From the NCBI GenBank assembly GCA_000733355.1, contig JNVV01000031.1, forward strand, positions 378,962 through 442,961: 64,000 nt of DNA. Reading direction: 5' to 3'. A program made the translations under genes and the position numbers. Shown piece by piece: positions 10,729-23,083 of the stretch (the stretch's first letter is position 1; the number at the start of each line of letters is the position of its first letter). The stretch is from Falciphora oryzae (lineage: Eukaryota; Ascomycota; Sordariomycetes; Magnaporthales; Magnaporthaceae). Below the pieces are notes generated by a model, which saw nothing but the letters and a program-made list of their open reading frames with translations, was not told the DNA's origin and searched no databases.

Positions 10729-10950
10729 TGTTGGTAGGAGTGTTACTCCTGTAGGCTCGGAGATCTCCTAAGAGAAAGAACGAAGATCTATAGATCTGGA
10801 AAGGTGTCTGTATTGATGCATAATGAAGAAGGAATCTAGTTACAGGAAGGGGATCGAAGATCCCCTTTTGTAGGCTCGTGAGAGCGCACGGCCCGTGGGC
10901 CGCAGGCCCACGAGGCGTGGAGATGCACGCGCTGCTAACGTAATCCGACA
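10729..10950 (+). mobile_element. Solo LTR (222 bp), TGTTGGTAGGAGT family
   Basis: Begins TGTTGGTAGGAGTG and ends TAATCCGACA, flanked by the exact repeat ATATC (10724-10728 and 10951-10955). The first 40 bases closely match the element at 48042, and the first 28 or so match the reverse complement of the LTR at 18630-18940. No coding sequence. Confidence 0.85.
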
Positions 10951-11135
10951 ATATCGAAATGACCAGAATAGGGAAGAGTAAGGCAGACAGATAATGGGCA
11001 AAAGCAACGCTGATCCAGTTACGCATTTGATAATCCACCAGTCTCGCTCGCTCCGAGGAAGAAGGGAAAATGAACACAGGGCAGGCTTGGGAACCAGGCC
11101 TCCCACAACAAGACGAAGCACCCCTAGGCCGCCGT

Positions 11136-13314
11136 TCAAACCGGATTTTTGCGACGTGTGATCTTAACGTTGAGGTTCGACTGGATGAAAAAGGCAGCGT
11201 TGAACGACTTCCAAGGGTTCGTGGGGTCAATTATAGTCAAATCGAAACGCCGGAAAAGCTGTGAAGATGCCGGGCGGGTATTGGATGCATTAGCTCGATG
11301 CCCCTGGCATTTGTTTTCTTACCTGCTGGCATCACGCAAAAGCTCACCTCCACATATGTCTTGTTCAGCTCGATAAGGGCGATGGTCTTGCCCAAGCATT
11401 CATAGCGGCTGCTGGTCTTGAAGTCCATCATTACAGTCTGGTCCATGAGCCGCCACCGCTCCGGGCTGGCCTCGACCCAGCGGTCGGGGCGGAACATGTC
11501 GGCGTCCTCTCCGAAGATGGCCCTGTCGTGCATGATTGGCCACGGCGCCCAGGCCACATTCGTCCCCACGGGGATGCGCACGCCCGCAACAACCTCGTCC
11601 GTGTCCGACACCTTGGGCAGCAGGCCCGTCGCGGGCGGGAACATGCGGATGCCCTCGCGGATCACGGCCTGCAGGTACGGCAGCGCGCGGGCCTCGGCGT
11701 CCGTGATGGGCGACGAGATGCGGCCCTCGCGCGCCGCGTCGTCGATCTCGGCCTGCAGGCGCCCGTAGACGGTCGGCGTAGCCATGATCAGAAGCAAGGT
11801 TGAGCGGATGGCCGTGGCGCTCGTGTCGGAGCCGGCGACGATCTGCGTCACTGTCTCGCCCTCACAGTCCTCGCGGCTGAGGCCGTGCGCGACGAACGAG
11901 CCCAGCATGTCGCGGCGCTTCTCGGCCTTGTCGCCGAACCGGCGCGCCACCGTCTTGTGCGCCAGGCCCATGACGTCGCCGATGCCGGCCATGCCGCGCG
12001 CGTTGGGCACCATCCAGCTGAGGAGGCGGGACTGCAACGGGAGGAAGATGTACGGGCAGAGGGCCAAGGTCATCATGATGATCATGTTGCTCTCCATGGT
12101 GGCGATGTAGCCCAATGCATCATCGTCGGCGGCTAGGTTTCCCAGGGGCTTGCCGAAGGCGAGGGACGAGATGATGTCGAGAGTCAGGTACTGCACCTTG
12201 CGAGCGATGTCGACGGGCCGGTAGACGGCCGACTCCCCATTGTCGCCTGTGCCGCTGGAGTCCGATGAGAGATACTTGGACTCGAGCAAGGCGACAAATG
12301 AAGCGATTTGCTCGTCGATGAGTTGGTGCACATTGTCGACATCCTTGCCGCTGTAGCCGGGAGTCAGCTTGGAGCGGAGGGCAGTATGGAGCTGGTCGTC
12401 GACAGTGGTAAAGGTGCTGTCGCGCCTCGGGTCTACGCGCAAGCCCCGATACCAGACACCGCGTCTCCACTGGGACCGAACGGCCCAGATCTTGCGAATT
12501 TCCTCGGCGTCGGCGCAGACAACCCAGTTCGGCGCCACGCGGACCACCTTGCCTGCTCGAAGGGAGGTTCATGGGGTCTGTCAGCATGTTCTAGGCGAAT
12601 ATGCAGGGTTTGCTGGAAGGCAGACCGGATATGATCCGGTGGAGCTGCTGGTTACACAGCATGCTCGTCAAGGAGGGGCGTAGACGAAGGGGGTTGGCTG
12701 GGCCGGAATTTGACAGCCGGTGAACGTCCAGCCCGCTCTGCCACAGCGACCTTCGTTTCGTCATATTTCTTGCTCACCAGTTCCTCTCGTCTGTAACCGG
12801 GGTGAATCCTTCTCCTCTCTTTCTATGACCCTGGCACAGCGGTTCTTTATTTTCCCGGCCGGCAATGTAGCGGTCCGCATCCATGACTGGATATCCATTG
12901 CCCACGACGGAGGCAACGCATCCTGTGACCTGCCGAAGTGTGGGTCGGGGCAGGGATGCGGAGGAGCACTGGTGGAATGGATTGTAGAGGATGATGCCGA
13001 TATCAGGAGAGGCAGCTGAGAGGAGGGACCAAGGAGAAAGTAGCATGCCGCCCCCACGTACCATACTTCCGACAAGCCTCGTCCAGGTCGAGGTTCATGC
13101 GGCCACCGTACTGGCTACGAATGAGCCAGAAATCTGTCCAGGAGGCCAACCAGGGCCCGCGAATGTGCCGCAGTCGAAGGTAGTCTCGGACACGGATGAT
13201 GACGGCGAGTAAGGCGAGAGCGCTGAGGATCCAGGTCCCACCGGCCGCGACCGCCGTCCATCCGGCAACACCTGTCGCGCCCGGGACACCCAAGGGGTCT
13301 CTCATTTGCTTCAT
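11136..13314 (-). CDS. Cytochrome P450 monooxygenase, pisatin-demethylase-like
   Basis: Three exons (13314-13062, 12552-11348, 11258-11136) give 526 residues. Residues about 28-42 form an N-terminal membrane anchor (WILSALALLAVIIRV), so it should sit on the endoplasmic reticulum. Joining the first two exons gives CRKYGKVVRVAPN, a standard P450 segment. The I helix is IVAGSDTSATA, the K-helix ExxR is EGIRMFPPATG, and the heme-ligand Cys lies in RYECLGKTIALIELNK. The last exon adds LFRRFDLTIIDP and ends at TGA 11138-11136. The loop before the Cys reads DFKTSSRYECLG, without the two glycines usual in FGxGSRxxCLG, which could affect heme binding. Intron 1 is long (509 nt). The neighbouring LaeA-like methyltransferase and amidase would fit small-molecule metabolism, but no backbone synthase is present, so the substrate is unknown. 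Confidence 0.88.
12553..13061 (-). other. Long first intron of the P450 gene
   Basis: Donor GTACGT at 13061 and acceptor GAGCAG before GCAAGG. At 509 nt it is several times longer than most introns in this window. I see no terminal repeats, so an inserted element is not demonstrated. Confidence 0.65.
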
Positions 13315-16151
13315 AGGTCTGCCGTGCTACCAGATGCTGAGACCTTCCCCTCTCCGTCGTGATTGCTGGTGTATCTTCCGCTGTCCTCTCTCTCAAGAGT
13401 TACCTATCTCGGGTCAACCCTTCGGAGAGGCGGAGACTGTAAGCTTCCTTTGTGTGACTTCCAGGGAGTAGACGGCTCCGTGCTTCTTCAAGATATGCGG
13501 GGTCTCGCGGTTGCTCATAAAGTTCGCGGATGTTTCGGTAGGTCCAAGCGAACGAGGCCGTTGTTTTAGGCCGGTGAACGATGGAAAGGCGAAGACCGCT
13601 CACCCGTTGCGCCGTTGTTTTCGGCCCGTGATAGGCAAGATTTAAGGATATAAAGCAAGCGGAAAAATGGAGAAGCAGACCCAGGTCCAAGAAGAACCGC
13701 CCTGAAAGTGGCGGGGAATAGCTTGATTGCAAAAAAAAAAAAAAAAAAAAAAAAAACATCGGACAAAAAACTCAGGAATCAGCAGGAACCGCCTGGTTGG
13801 CAATCTGGGGAGCCCGGGACCCCCTGATATGCTTCAATATGCCCCGTTATAGATGAGGCTAGCCTTAGCGAGCGCTAGGTGGACAGGGCTGGTAATAGCA
13901 GTCGAGAGATCTTCGGTGACCCTGCTGTGTCATCACTCTGTGACGAGGAAAAAAAAAAGGCGCCACGGGACGCGACCACCACGACAGCGCGAGACGGCGG
14001 GCCAAACAGAGGGCATCGTGCCGCCACTACTGTCGGGGCTAATGCTGTCGATAGCCCGAAAGATATTATCCGGCCGGGATGCCATTTACCACAGGCATGG
14101 TCGTCAGTAAGCGTCAGCAAGGATCCTCCCTTGATGTCTTCTGATGGCCCAGAAGGTAGCAACAAGGGTGCTAGAGGTAGCTCGGGGAAGCGACATGGAG
14201 GATGAGATGGCAGGCCGACTCGCGTCCACCCATCGGCTTGGTCAACGCCATGATTGGCGGCCCAGCTCAGTTCCCCGATGGGGCGCATGGCTAGTGGGGG
14301 AGAGTGTGGTCGGGAGTTTCGAAACAGGCTGGAGGAAGACGTATGTGCTGGGAGCTGTCAAAAAAAAAAAAAAAAAGTGCTTTCGAGAACAGCCGAATGC
14401 CGATCAAGCAGGCGACGAGTGTGGTAGCATCCATGGGTGACTGCATGGCGCCATGGAGCTTCAATGCTGGCACCAGAGTGGCTGCACGGTCTGAAAGTGT
14501 TCGGGTGACGAACCCATGGCGATAAGTTAAGCGATGTCTGCTTGATTTTGAGCGTCAACGATGCCTATCCCAGGCGTGCTCGGCAAGGTCAGGCCATCAT
14601 CTACAATGTCCAGGACATCCCCGTAGCGCGGCCTTGGACGGATTCGGCGATGGAGCGGGGAACATCGATGGTGTGATGGGGAAAAGGAGGGGAGTGGCAC
14701 TGACGATGTAAATTTCGCCTCCACGGTAAAGCACCCGACTGGGTTAGTGGGGTTGAGCCTTGGCGGAGCACAGCACAACAGCAAGAGTGACGTGTGAACC
14801 ATGCGACCAGTGGAAATCCAGCGCCATTAGCCGCTATCCCTGCGGCCTGCAGCACTCCAGGCTCAGCACGGAGTTGAGTTGACATGTCGAATCCCCGAAG
14901 TTGAACACATGTACCAGACGAGTTGGCCTAAAGGGCGCAACGCTAAAAGGCCCGTCCTTTTGTCCATCCAACATGGCCCAACTCAATCACCGATGTCACA
15001 AATCCCATCCGCTCAGCCAGCCGCCCGTCAAATCCCATGGGCTTCTGCAGGTTCACTTTCCGCAGGGCCGCTAATAGCCTCGCATGGTACGATCGTTCCA
15101 CGAAAGGCACTCAATTCGGTGGCAGTCTTGTGCGACCGTTGGTGTGACCACGCCACGCTCAGCTGCTGTGGGTACAGCGAGCCAGCTCTTTCCGTTCTTT
15201 TTTTTTTCCTTTTGCTTTCTTCTTTTTCTCTTGCACAGCAGCGGGGCATCGCCAAACATGTCACGCTGCGGCAAGACATGCTAGTTCTGTGTTTCCTTTC
15301 GAGTGGCGGTCAGGAAGGCTAAGGTCTGCAGGCACTCCCAACCATGATAGTCCCGGCCGCCGTGAAATCGTCCCGCCTGTTCATGCCTTGTCAAGCCTAG
15401 CCTGCTGTAAGTCAATGCCTTGGGGGCTGACGTAGCCTATGACCCGCCGCCTGGCCTCTTCTGGTGCGCTATGTGTGGTCGGTAGGTTTCCTCCGCATGC
15501 ATGCATCCTTTGGCGCCAATGGTGAACCGTTTGCAAGAACCAGAAATCGAGTGACGGCAAATAGGATGGCCCTCTGGCCGGATACTAGCGGACGGACAGA
15601 TAAAGCCCCCACACTGAACCCCGCGCTTGCCGGCCGGTGCAGGTGCAGTTTCATGGATGGTTACCTCCGAGAGAAAGCATCAACTTGCTTCTTTTTTCCT
15701 TCCTTCAGGCCTGGGCTTTCCTGCATGGGCCGGAAGCGGAGGGGAGCTATTTGACGTACGTAATCTGTAAGGGAGGGTGGCGAGCGGAGAATTTCAGGCG
15801 TGCGGCCGAATTTGGAGCGACGACGGTGGGCTGGGCCCAGATTTTCTCTCCCGTCAAAGCTCCATGCCGTTTGTGCCTACCGGGCGAGTGTGTTCTCCTA
15901 ATTTCTGCTGTTTTATTTCCGGGTTTCTCTTCTGCTCTTTCTTTTCCACTCTTCCTCTCCGCTGCTCTCTGCCAGCCATATCTTAGTCCCAAACACTTCC
16001 TCCCTTTTCACACCGTCTGGACAGCCCCGTGCTAAGACGTGCTCCGATTCGGCATCTGAGCTGGGCTACCTTGGTTGCCAGGACGCGCCAATCACCAACC
16101 GATCCATTGACTTGCGAGGAAGCCAACCACCCCGGCACGCCTACTGTGACA
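13315..16151. other. Gene-poor region with poly(A) tracts
   Basis: About 2.8 kb lie between the divergent P450 and methyltransferase genes. Runs of 26 A (13731-13756) and 17 A (14360-14376) occur. Short ORFs on both strands have no recognisable motifs, domain-like composition or supporting splice pattern. The last few hundred bases are pyrimidine-rich, typical of a fungal promoter. Confidence 0.5.
13731..13756 (+). repeat. Poly(A) tract, 26 A
   Basis: Uninterrupted run in the gene-poor region upstream of the P450. Confidence 0.9.
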
Positions 16152-18454
16152 ATGGCTGATGAACCCCCGCCAGAAACCCCGGCCACGGAACCCGAAATTG
16201 TAAGCACATTGAACGTATACGCTGTCCGCCGGGCTTCTTCCAACGGCGGATGATGACTCTTCCATCCATCTTCGAACTCGGACGCAGTAGTGTGATACTA
16301 GGGGCCCATGGCTTGCGCAGGGGCTGCCAGCGACCTGCCACACCCCTGACCCCACCCGAGCTGACCTCCGCCAACCCAACACGATGGCAGGTGCCTGAGG
16401 CGCAAGACAGCGGCGGCGACGACGACGACGACTCCGCCCTTGGAGTGGTACGAAGACTTTCCTCCCCTGCTCCATCCACTTCCGTTGAGGCTCAAGCTGG
16501 GGTAGTGCGCCGACCCGCCATCGAGGCGAGCCGTCGGCCCCAGTCAGCAGTGGAGTTTGGGTCACCCCAGAGAGCTTGATCCAGCTGCGCCCTGCACCCC
16601 ACCGAGTCAGGACGTGCATAAACATTTTGACAAACCCAGACTGATCGATCTCCGTCGACGTCGACGTCGATCGAAAGCCCCTGCGAGAATCACTGGCTTC
16701 CCTTCGGTCGAGCATCCTCGCCTACCAGCAGGAAAATGGCAGGACTTACCACGCCATGAGTGCCGGGAGTATGATCGTCACCGTCACCCGTACATCTTTT
16801 TGCTTAGTGTTTCCTTGATGTTGACACCTGTTTCCCACCAGAATATTTTCTCCCCAACGACGACGTGAGTCAAACTTGCGGCGAGGAAAATTACACCCGA
16901 ACAAGCGCGGGGCCCATAATCCCTGGTCGTCGAATCATCCGCTGACTGGCGCACCGTTGCGGTGCATGCTGCTGCGCCGCAACACTATTGGGCTTTCAGG
17001 AGGAGATTGAACGACTTGGTAAGTCCAACAGAATTGAACTGGCCAAGCTTGATGTAACGACAAGACTCGTCTAACCATTCTCTCTTTTTCTCGCCCACAG
17101 ATCTTCAGCATCATGTGATGACCCTGACGATCGAGGGCAGGTCCTGTCTCTGCCCCAAGAACGAGGGCGCTCACAGCGTTCTCGATCTTGGCACAGGAAC
17201 AGGCATCTGGGCCATGGAGTACGGTAAGCCGCGCAAGCCGTCCCCACTTTTTTTGCAGCTGTTTGAGGTCGTCACTCATGTTCGATTCTGATTAACTCTG
17301 AGTTCACCTTCAACAGCGGATGCCCATCCGGAAGCTGAGGTATGTGCCCTTTGTAATTATCTGGCCTTGCAGCCTACCCTCGTCAACCGGATTAGAGCCT
17401 AGCCAAGGTTTGGTCCAACAGTGCAATCTTTAACGGCCGATGCGTGTTTACAGGTCATCGGCGTTGACCTCAGCCCGGTCCAACCACTTTTGTAAGTTGG
17501 CCACTTTGGTGTCTCGGCGGAGCTCATCCAACTTGTGCTCACAACGTCTATTTCTAGTGTACCACCCAACTGTTCCTTCGAGGTAATAATATCGAATGCT
17601 TTCACAGCGGAAGAAAAGACTAATTGCTAACCCTAATCTAAATATTGTGTCTCAAAAGATCGACGACCTTGAGAAGGAGTGGACATGGACGAAGAAGTTC
17701 GATCTCATATTCAGCCGAATGATGACTGGAAGCTTCGCCGACAACAGAAGCATCGTCCAAAAAGCTTTTGAGTATGTATTATGGCACGCAACGTGCACTC
17801 GCCGAGCTCTATACTGACATGAAAAAAGTCAACTAGAGCCCGGCGGCTACTTTGAAGCGCAGGACATGGTGCTCCCACTTGGCTGCGATGATGGGACCCT
17901 CAGCGAAGACGCGCCCATTTCGCGCTGGCTAAAAGCCATACTGGAGGGTATGGTGAGTTTGGGCAGGCCGCTACTATTGTCCAAGGAGCGGCAGTGGAAG
18001 GACCTCATGGAGGAAGTCGGGTTCGAGGATGTGAGCCACAACGTCTTCCGCTGGCCCATGAACCGCTGGCCCCGCGACCCCTACTACAAGGAGCTGGGGA
18101 CGTGGTCTCTCGAAAACATGGACGCTGCCCTCGAGGGCGCCTCGCTCGCCCCTATAACTCGCGGCCTGGGCTGGACCAAAGAGGAGGTTCTCGTCCTCGT
18201 TGCCCAGGTGAGGAAGGACCTCCGGAACACCAAGATCCATGCTTACTGGCCCATGTAAGTCCTTCGACACCTTTTACGAGTTGCCATGTGACAAATTGCC
18301 TGCGGTGTTTTGCTGACGCTGGTGTTTCTTTTAACCAAGACACATCGTATACGGACGCAAGCCGCTCAGCCCCAAGGCGGCCGCAAAGTCGCCGTCTCCC
18401 ACGCCGGGGCCGTCGTCCCCCACGCCTGGGCCTTCGACTGCGGCCGAACCCTAG
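16152..18454 (+). CDS. LaeA-like SAM-dependent methyltransferase, many introns
   Basis: The start is ATG 16152 (MADEPPPETPATEPEI). About ten short exons follow. The second carries an acidic Asp run (GGDDDDDSALGV). The exon with SLRSSILAYQQENGRTYHA and the next (GKYFLPNDD) form the conserved N-terminal signature of fungal LaeA-like/UMTA methyltransferases. SAM-binding motif I is VLDLGTGTGIWAMEYADAHPEAE, followed by VIGVDLSPVQP, then PPNCSFEIDDLEKEW and KFDLIFSRMMTGSF. Later blocks LEPGGYFEAQD and GWTKEEVLVLVAQVRKDL are also typical. The last exon ends in a Pro/Ser/Thr-rich tail (SPSPTPGPSSPTPGPS) and stops at TAG 18452-18454. The join between the second exon and the SLRSS exon is uncertain. 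The family includes regulators of secondary metabolism and pathway enzymes; this member's substrate cannot be inferred. Confidence 0.88.
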
Positions 18455-18629
18455 GCATCAGGAGTATTAGGCTCCTTTTGGACACACTACCGACTTTTTG
18501 CATTTTTCCTTTGTTACCAGAGACAAGATGTGGTATATGTCCCACGGCATGATTGATGAACTACAAGACTTGAATCTATGTTCGAGATAATCGTGGTGGT
18601 GCGCAAGCATCGGCGGAAAATAATAATAC

Positions 18630-18940
18630 TGTTGGATTATTATTCCAGCATTATTCCGGCGCATGCACTTGAGGGATTTGGAAGCCTGGAAGGCCTGGGA
18701 GGCCCGAGCCCTTCGGGGCCCACGGGGCCCACAGGGCCCCCGTGACCTGGAGGGCCAAGCCCTGTTGGCAATGTATATAAGGGGCTTGGTTGCCCTCCCT
18801 CTCTAGCAGATAGATCCCTTTCCTCTACACGCACACAATAGAGGATTCCCACCACCACTAGGATCCGTGTTCGTCACTCCTGGGAGATATCCGTGCCCGG
18901 CCCCCATTGGGGCCCACAGGAGTACATACTCCTACCGACA
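18630..18940 (-). mobile_element. Solo LTR (311 bp), TGTYGGTAGGAGT family
   Basis: Flanked by the exact repeat AATAC (18625-18629 and 18941-18945). On the minus strand it starts TGTCGGTAGGAGTATG and ends ATAATCCAACA, which relates it to the elements at 10729 and 48042. It contains GC-rich palindromic stretches (GGGGCCCACGGGGCCC region) and TATATAAG near 18776 on the plus strand. No internal retroelement genes. Confidence 0.85.
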
Positions 18941-18945
18941 AATAC

Positions 18946-19261
18946 CGTGTTTTTGCCCTTGTCCTGTGATTATTTGGCGACGTGATTAGGTTCGAGGAAG
19001 GCCCTCGATCAGTTAATAACCGGCCTCATAAACAAAGAAGCCTGAGCATTTTGGAACGTCCCCAGTAAGACGTGAATGCCAAGGTAGAAATTACGCGCAG
19101 CCTTCACCATGATCCAGTCATTGCTTCGTCTGATCGACAAATTCTGGGTCACCAGGGCTTGGAGAGCAAACCAGGAATTCCAAGGATAGCACTCAAGAGC
19201 CACTAGCCGTTAATTATGTGTGCTTGTGCAGCTGTTCTATATAAATGTCCAGACCACCAGC
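18946..19261. other. Intergenic region
   Basis: About 315 bases between the LTR and the 3' end of the amidase gene. A 64-codon ORF on the minus strand (19203-19009) has no recognisable features. Nothing else seen. Confidence 0.4.
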
Positions 19262-21106
19262 TTAGAAGCCCACGATGTTACCGATCTCGGTCTTGGGGAT
19301 GACGATGGGCGCCACCTTGTCCCGGACCTTGGTCTTTTGCTCGTATGAGAAAGCGAGCCCGATCAGCTTCTCCTCAGTGAACCTTGCGCCCATAAAGGCC
19401 AGGCCGAATCTGCAAAGCAGCACTGTATTAGCCTCTATACTCAATGGTGGCACGCAAGACAAACAGCCATGGGTTGATACTTACGGGATGTTGGGGCCCT
19501 TGGCGACCAGCCCGATCCTGCCCGGGTTCTTCTCGACGGGGGTGTCGGCGGGCAGGTAGCCCATGGGCACGGTGACGATGGGGGCGCCGACGATGGCGGC
19601 CATGCTGCGGCAGACGTCTGTGGGCAGGACCAGGGCGTCGAGCCTGTTGCGCTCGATGGCGCCCAGCATGCCGCCCTCGCCGCCGAGGCGCAGGTTCTCG
19701 GCCAGGGCGGCGCGCGCGCGGGGGTCCTCGTTGTTGAACCCCTGCTTGTCGAGCGTGATGTTCCAGGTCTCGGTGTCGCGCGCGGGGAACTCCTCGCGCG
19801 CGTCCGCCATGGTCGCGCGCCGCACGTCGGCCAGGTCCTTGATGCCCGTCGGGTTGACCGTCATCTCGGCCAGGAACTTGGGCAGCGCGGTGAGCATGTC
19901 GGCGAAGAGGAGGAGGTTCTCGCTGGTCGAGTTGTTCCACCTGGGAGGTTGGGTGTCAGCTTTTCGTATGGTGCAAGTCTGGTGGAGAGGAGCCAGAAAG
20001 GTTAAAGGGGAAGGGGAGGGAGTTTCCTGCGCTCACTCTTCGGCCATGGTAAAGTTGGCTTCAATGATCTCGGCACCGGCGCCTCGCATCATCTCGATGG
20101 CGGCGCGGTAGGCCTTGATAACGGGATCCGTCTCGGGTTTTTTGAAGAGCGCGAGCGCGTTGGTCGGGACACCTAGGCGCGCCCCACGCAGCTTCTCTGG
20201 GTCGTTGGCGGCAGCCTCGTAGTTGGGGGTCTTGGCCTCCTCGAACGGGATGGCGTTGGTGTAGTTGTCGCGCGGGTCGCGGCCGACCATGGGCTGTAGC
20301 AGGCGGGCGGCGTCGCGGACCGTCTTGGCGATGGTGCCGATGGTGTCCTGGTGCTCGCTGACCGGGATGACCAGGTTGCGGGACGTCAGGCCGACGGTGG
20401 GCTTGATCCCGACCAGGCTGGAGTACTCGGCCGGCGAGATGACGGAGCCGTCCGTCTCGGTGGCCAGCGCCGCCGCGGCCAGGCCCATGGCCGTCGCCAC
20501 GGCGCTGCCGCTGGAACTTCCACTGGGGTCCATGTTGGGGTGGTAGGCGCCCAGGCACTGGCCGCCGTAGGAGCTCCAGCCGTTGCTGCTGCTCTCGTCG
20601 CTGCTGCGGAACGTCGCCCACTGGCTCATGTTGGCCTTGCCGAGAAGGACGGCGCCCTTTTCGCGCACCTTGGCTACAACAGTGGCGTCACGGGGGAACT
20701 TGGCTCCGACCAGAAGAAAGGAGCCGCCGGTCGTGTTCATGTTGTCATTGGTCGCCATGCTCATCTTGAGCAGAATCGGGATGCCGTGCATGGGCCCGCG
20801 CACTTTGCCCTCGGCGCGCTCCTTGTCCAAGGCGGCCGCGATCTGCAGCGCGTCCGGGTTGATCTCGGTGACGGCGCGGAAGTCGTTGTTGACCTCGTTG
20901 ATGCGGGCAATGTACGCCTTGGTCAGGTCGACACTGGTGAAGAGGCCCTGCTCCATGCCTTTGGCGAGGTCCTCGATGGTAGCGTCAACGAGCCGCGGGA
21001 ACGGCTTACCCTTGATGGTGGTGGCATTTTGAAGGCCGGCCCATGCGAGCTGGACCCATGAGAGTGCCGAGAGCAGCGAGAGGAAGAGGAGGCGTAATGA
21101 TGCCAT
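19262..21106 (-). CDS. Secreted amidase, amidase-signature family
   Basis: Exons 21106-20037, 19940-19485 and 19409-19262 join in frame and give 557 residues. The chosen ATG opens a clear signal peptide (MASLRLLFLSLLSALSWVQLAWA); an in-frame ATG 20 codons upstream would place a basic segment before it. The amidase-signature core follows: HGIPILLKMSMATND with the catalytic Lys, PSGSSSGSAVATAMG with the cis-Ser, and ETDGSVISPAEYSSLVGIKPT with the Ser nucleophile. The usual KDNIAT after the catalytic Lys reads KMSMAT. The C-terminal exon adds FGLAFMGARFTEEKLIGLAF, also standard. The enzyme hydrolyses carboxylic amides outside the cell or in the secretory system; the natural substrate is unknown. 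It is not GatA, which would carry a mitochondrial leader instead. Confidence 0.9.
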
Positions 21107-23083
21107 GGCGCGAGTTGTAGACACGGCCAAGTATAAAGAAGGACAAGAAAGGAGTCGCAAGACCACAGCAAGGGCGCGGAACTCTTGGAGGAAATGCTGG
21201 ATATCAGCAGGATTGGAGCGGCCCGGCCTCTCCCGGTCAAAACTGCTCTAAGAAACAGCAGGAGAACAACTACCGTCCGAATGCAGTAACTTGACTGAAG
21301 AAGACGAAAAGAATGCCCAATGGCAGCGCTGGGCGCCGGCTTTTAACGACCAAAAGGGTTCGCGACTTTTACGCCGTTTTTAAACTTTGCGTTCAGGGGT
21401 CGAGTGTGCAATGCCAAGACCAAACATCCTGTCCATGAAACCCGACTCTGTGGAGTCTCCAGAATCCAAACGCGACAGGGGACAGCTTTCGACCGATCTG
21501 AAGAGGAAACTAACCGTTGGAGACAGACTGCATGATAGGAAGCAAGCCTTCGGGACCCCTAACGTTCTTTAGGTAGCTTATTGTCTCCCCTGACTGGAAT
21601 CTGGGGGAATCCAGGCCGGTCTCAGACTTCATCCGAAGCAATCGCCGCCCAGCCAGCCCCCGAAGCGGACCCCCACACGCTGACGGCTTCGCCCGAAGAA
21701 GTCCAGCCCAGGCGCAGGAGCCATGAGCAGCCCCGGGCAGCACGATACCACGTCGCCCAGCAGCCGAGTCAGGGCCGTTCTTTTTTGGCCGCGGTGGCAC
21801 TGCATGATGCTTCAGCAAGGGGCGACTGAGGCTGAAGGAATTAAGCTTTGAGAACATGGCCAGCGCGCGATTGGGCCTTCGGTCGTTTGGGTGGCATAAA
21901 TTGCTACCTCGGGGTGCCTCTTCCCATAGAGCTCGAATACTGTCACGACGTTCTCGGTGTTTCACAGGGGACGCGTTGCCAGCCAGCGGCCATCAGCCAT
22001 GACAACTATCGCCTCAGTGGCGATCACTTGTCAAAACCACAGTGATGGCTAACGCGCCGGGCGAACCCCCCAAAACCCAATCTATATAGGTAGGACACGA
22101 CCGCGTGCATGCACACATATTCTCAAAGACTCCCTTGATGTCTCCAAAGTCTGCCCCTGACATTCACCCACGCAAATCATGGAGTAGGCCTGACTCCCGC
22201 CATCTGCGTTGAAGTCCGTATCCCTGACCCTGGCCTCGTGGACTCTGATCATCGTCTGCAGGGTCACGTAGCCTTGCATGCATCAGGAGCCCAGGTCCTC
22301 AGAAGTCGCGGCATGGGGATGGGGGCTGGAATCCAGTAAAAGACAACCATTATCCGCCTGGTGGGTATTGCCTCGATCAAGTCCGCATGCGGGCCGGGCA
22401 ACGAACAAAGAAGTCATGGAGAGCGGGTGGTGGGAGCAACTGGCTACCGATCAGGATGAGTGCCGATGCTATGGCTGGCGATTGACATGGTCAATGAGAA
22501 AGAGCAATAATAATGAAATCCCACTGGGCTCGTGACCCGAAGACTTCATCGCCGACACAAGACTGCTTCCGGAGCCGGTGTAAAGGCGATAAAGGGGGAG
22601 ATAATGCCGCAAGTCTTTGTTTCTGCCAAGTTGCCGGATCCGGCCGGACGGCGCTGGGGTTGGCCGGATTTCCCCTACATCACCACTGCAAGTTCTTTGT
22701 TCACTCTGTGAGCTTGAGAAGCAACGCTACCGTCGAGTACTTCCAAGATGACCAAGAGGCTGTACCTACCTCGATGATGTTGGTGGTTCTAGGACCTATC
22801 GCGACGTGCTCTGCCAAGTACACTAGTTGTAAGTGATCTTGGGCCGAGTTTGGCAAGGCAAGACTGGCCCGATTGGGTACCAGACGGCATGCCCCCTTTG
22901 TCTGGAGCGGTAACCTCGATGCTTGTACGTCGTCGAGAATGTCTATAAAGGAGAGCCCCACCCATGGGCTAGAGAATGACCAGGAAGCTGTGTAGCTTCA
23001 AGAAGCGCTGTGCTAGCTCTTACACCCAGGATACCCCCGATTGTCGACAGATATCACCTCGAAGACCTCCTGGACAGGACATC
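21107..23083. other. Intergenic region, no supported gene
   Basis: About 2 kb between the divergent amidase and kinase-like genes. A TATA-like TCTATAAAGG lies near 22941. The short ORFs have no recognisable motifs, and no tandem repeats or LTR ends are seen. Confidence 0.5.

Noticed and set aside
14879..15322. 147-codon ORF with a hydrophobic segment
   Set aside because: The hydrophobic part comes from a T-rich tract; no start context, motif or splice support.
19428..19940. 170-codon minus-strand ORF rich in Arg
   Set aside because: An alternative frame of the amidase second exon.
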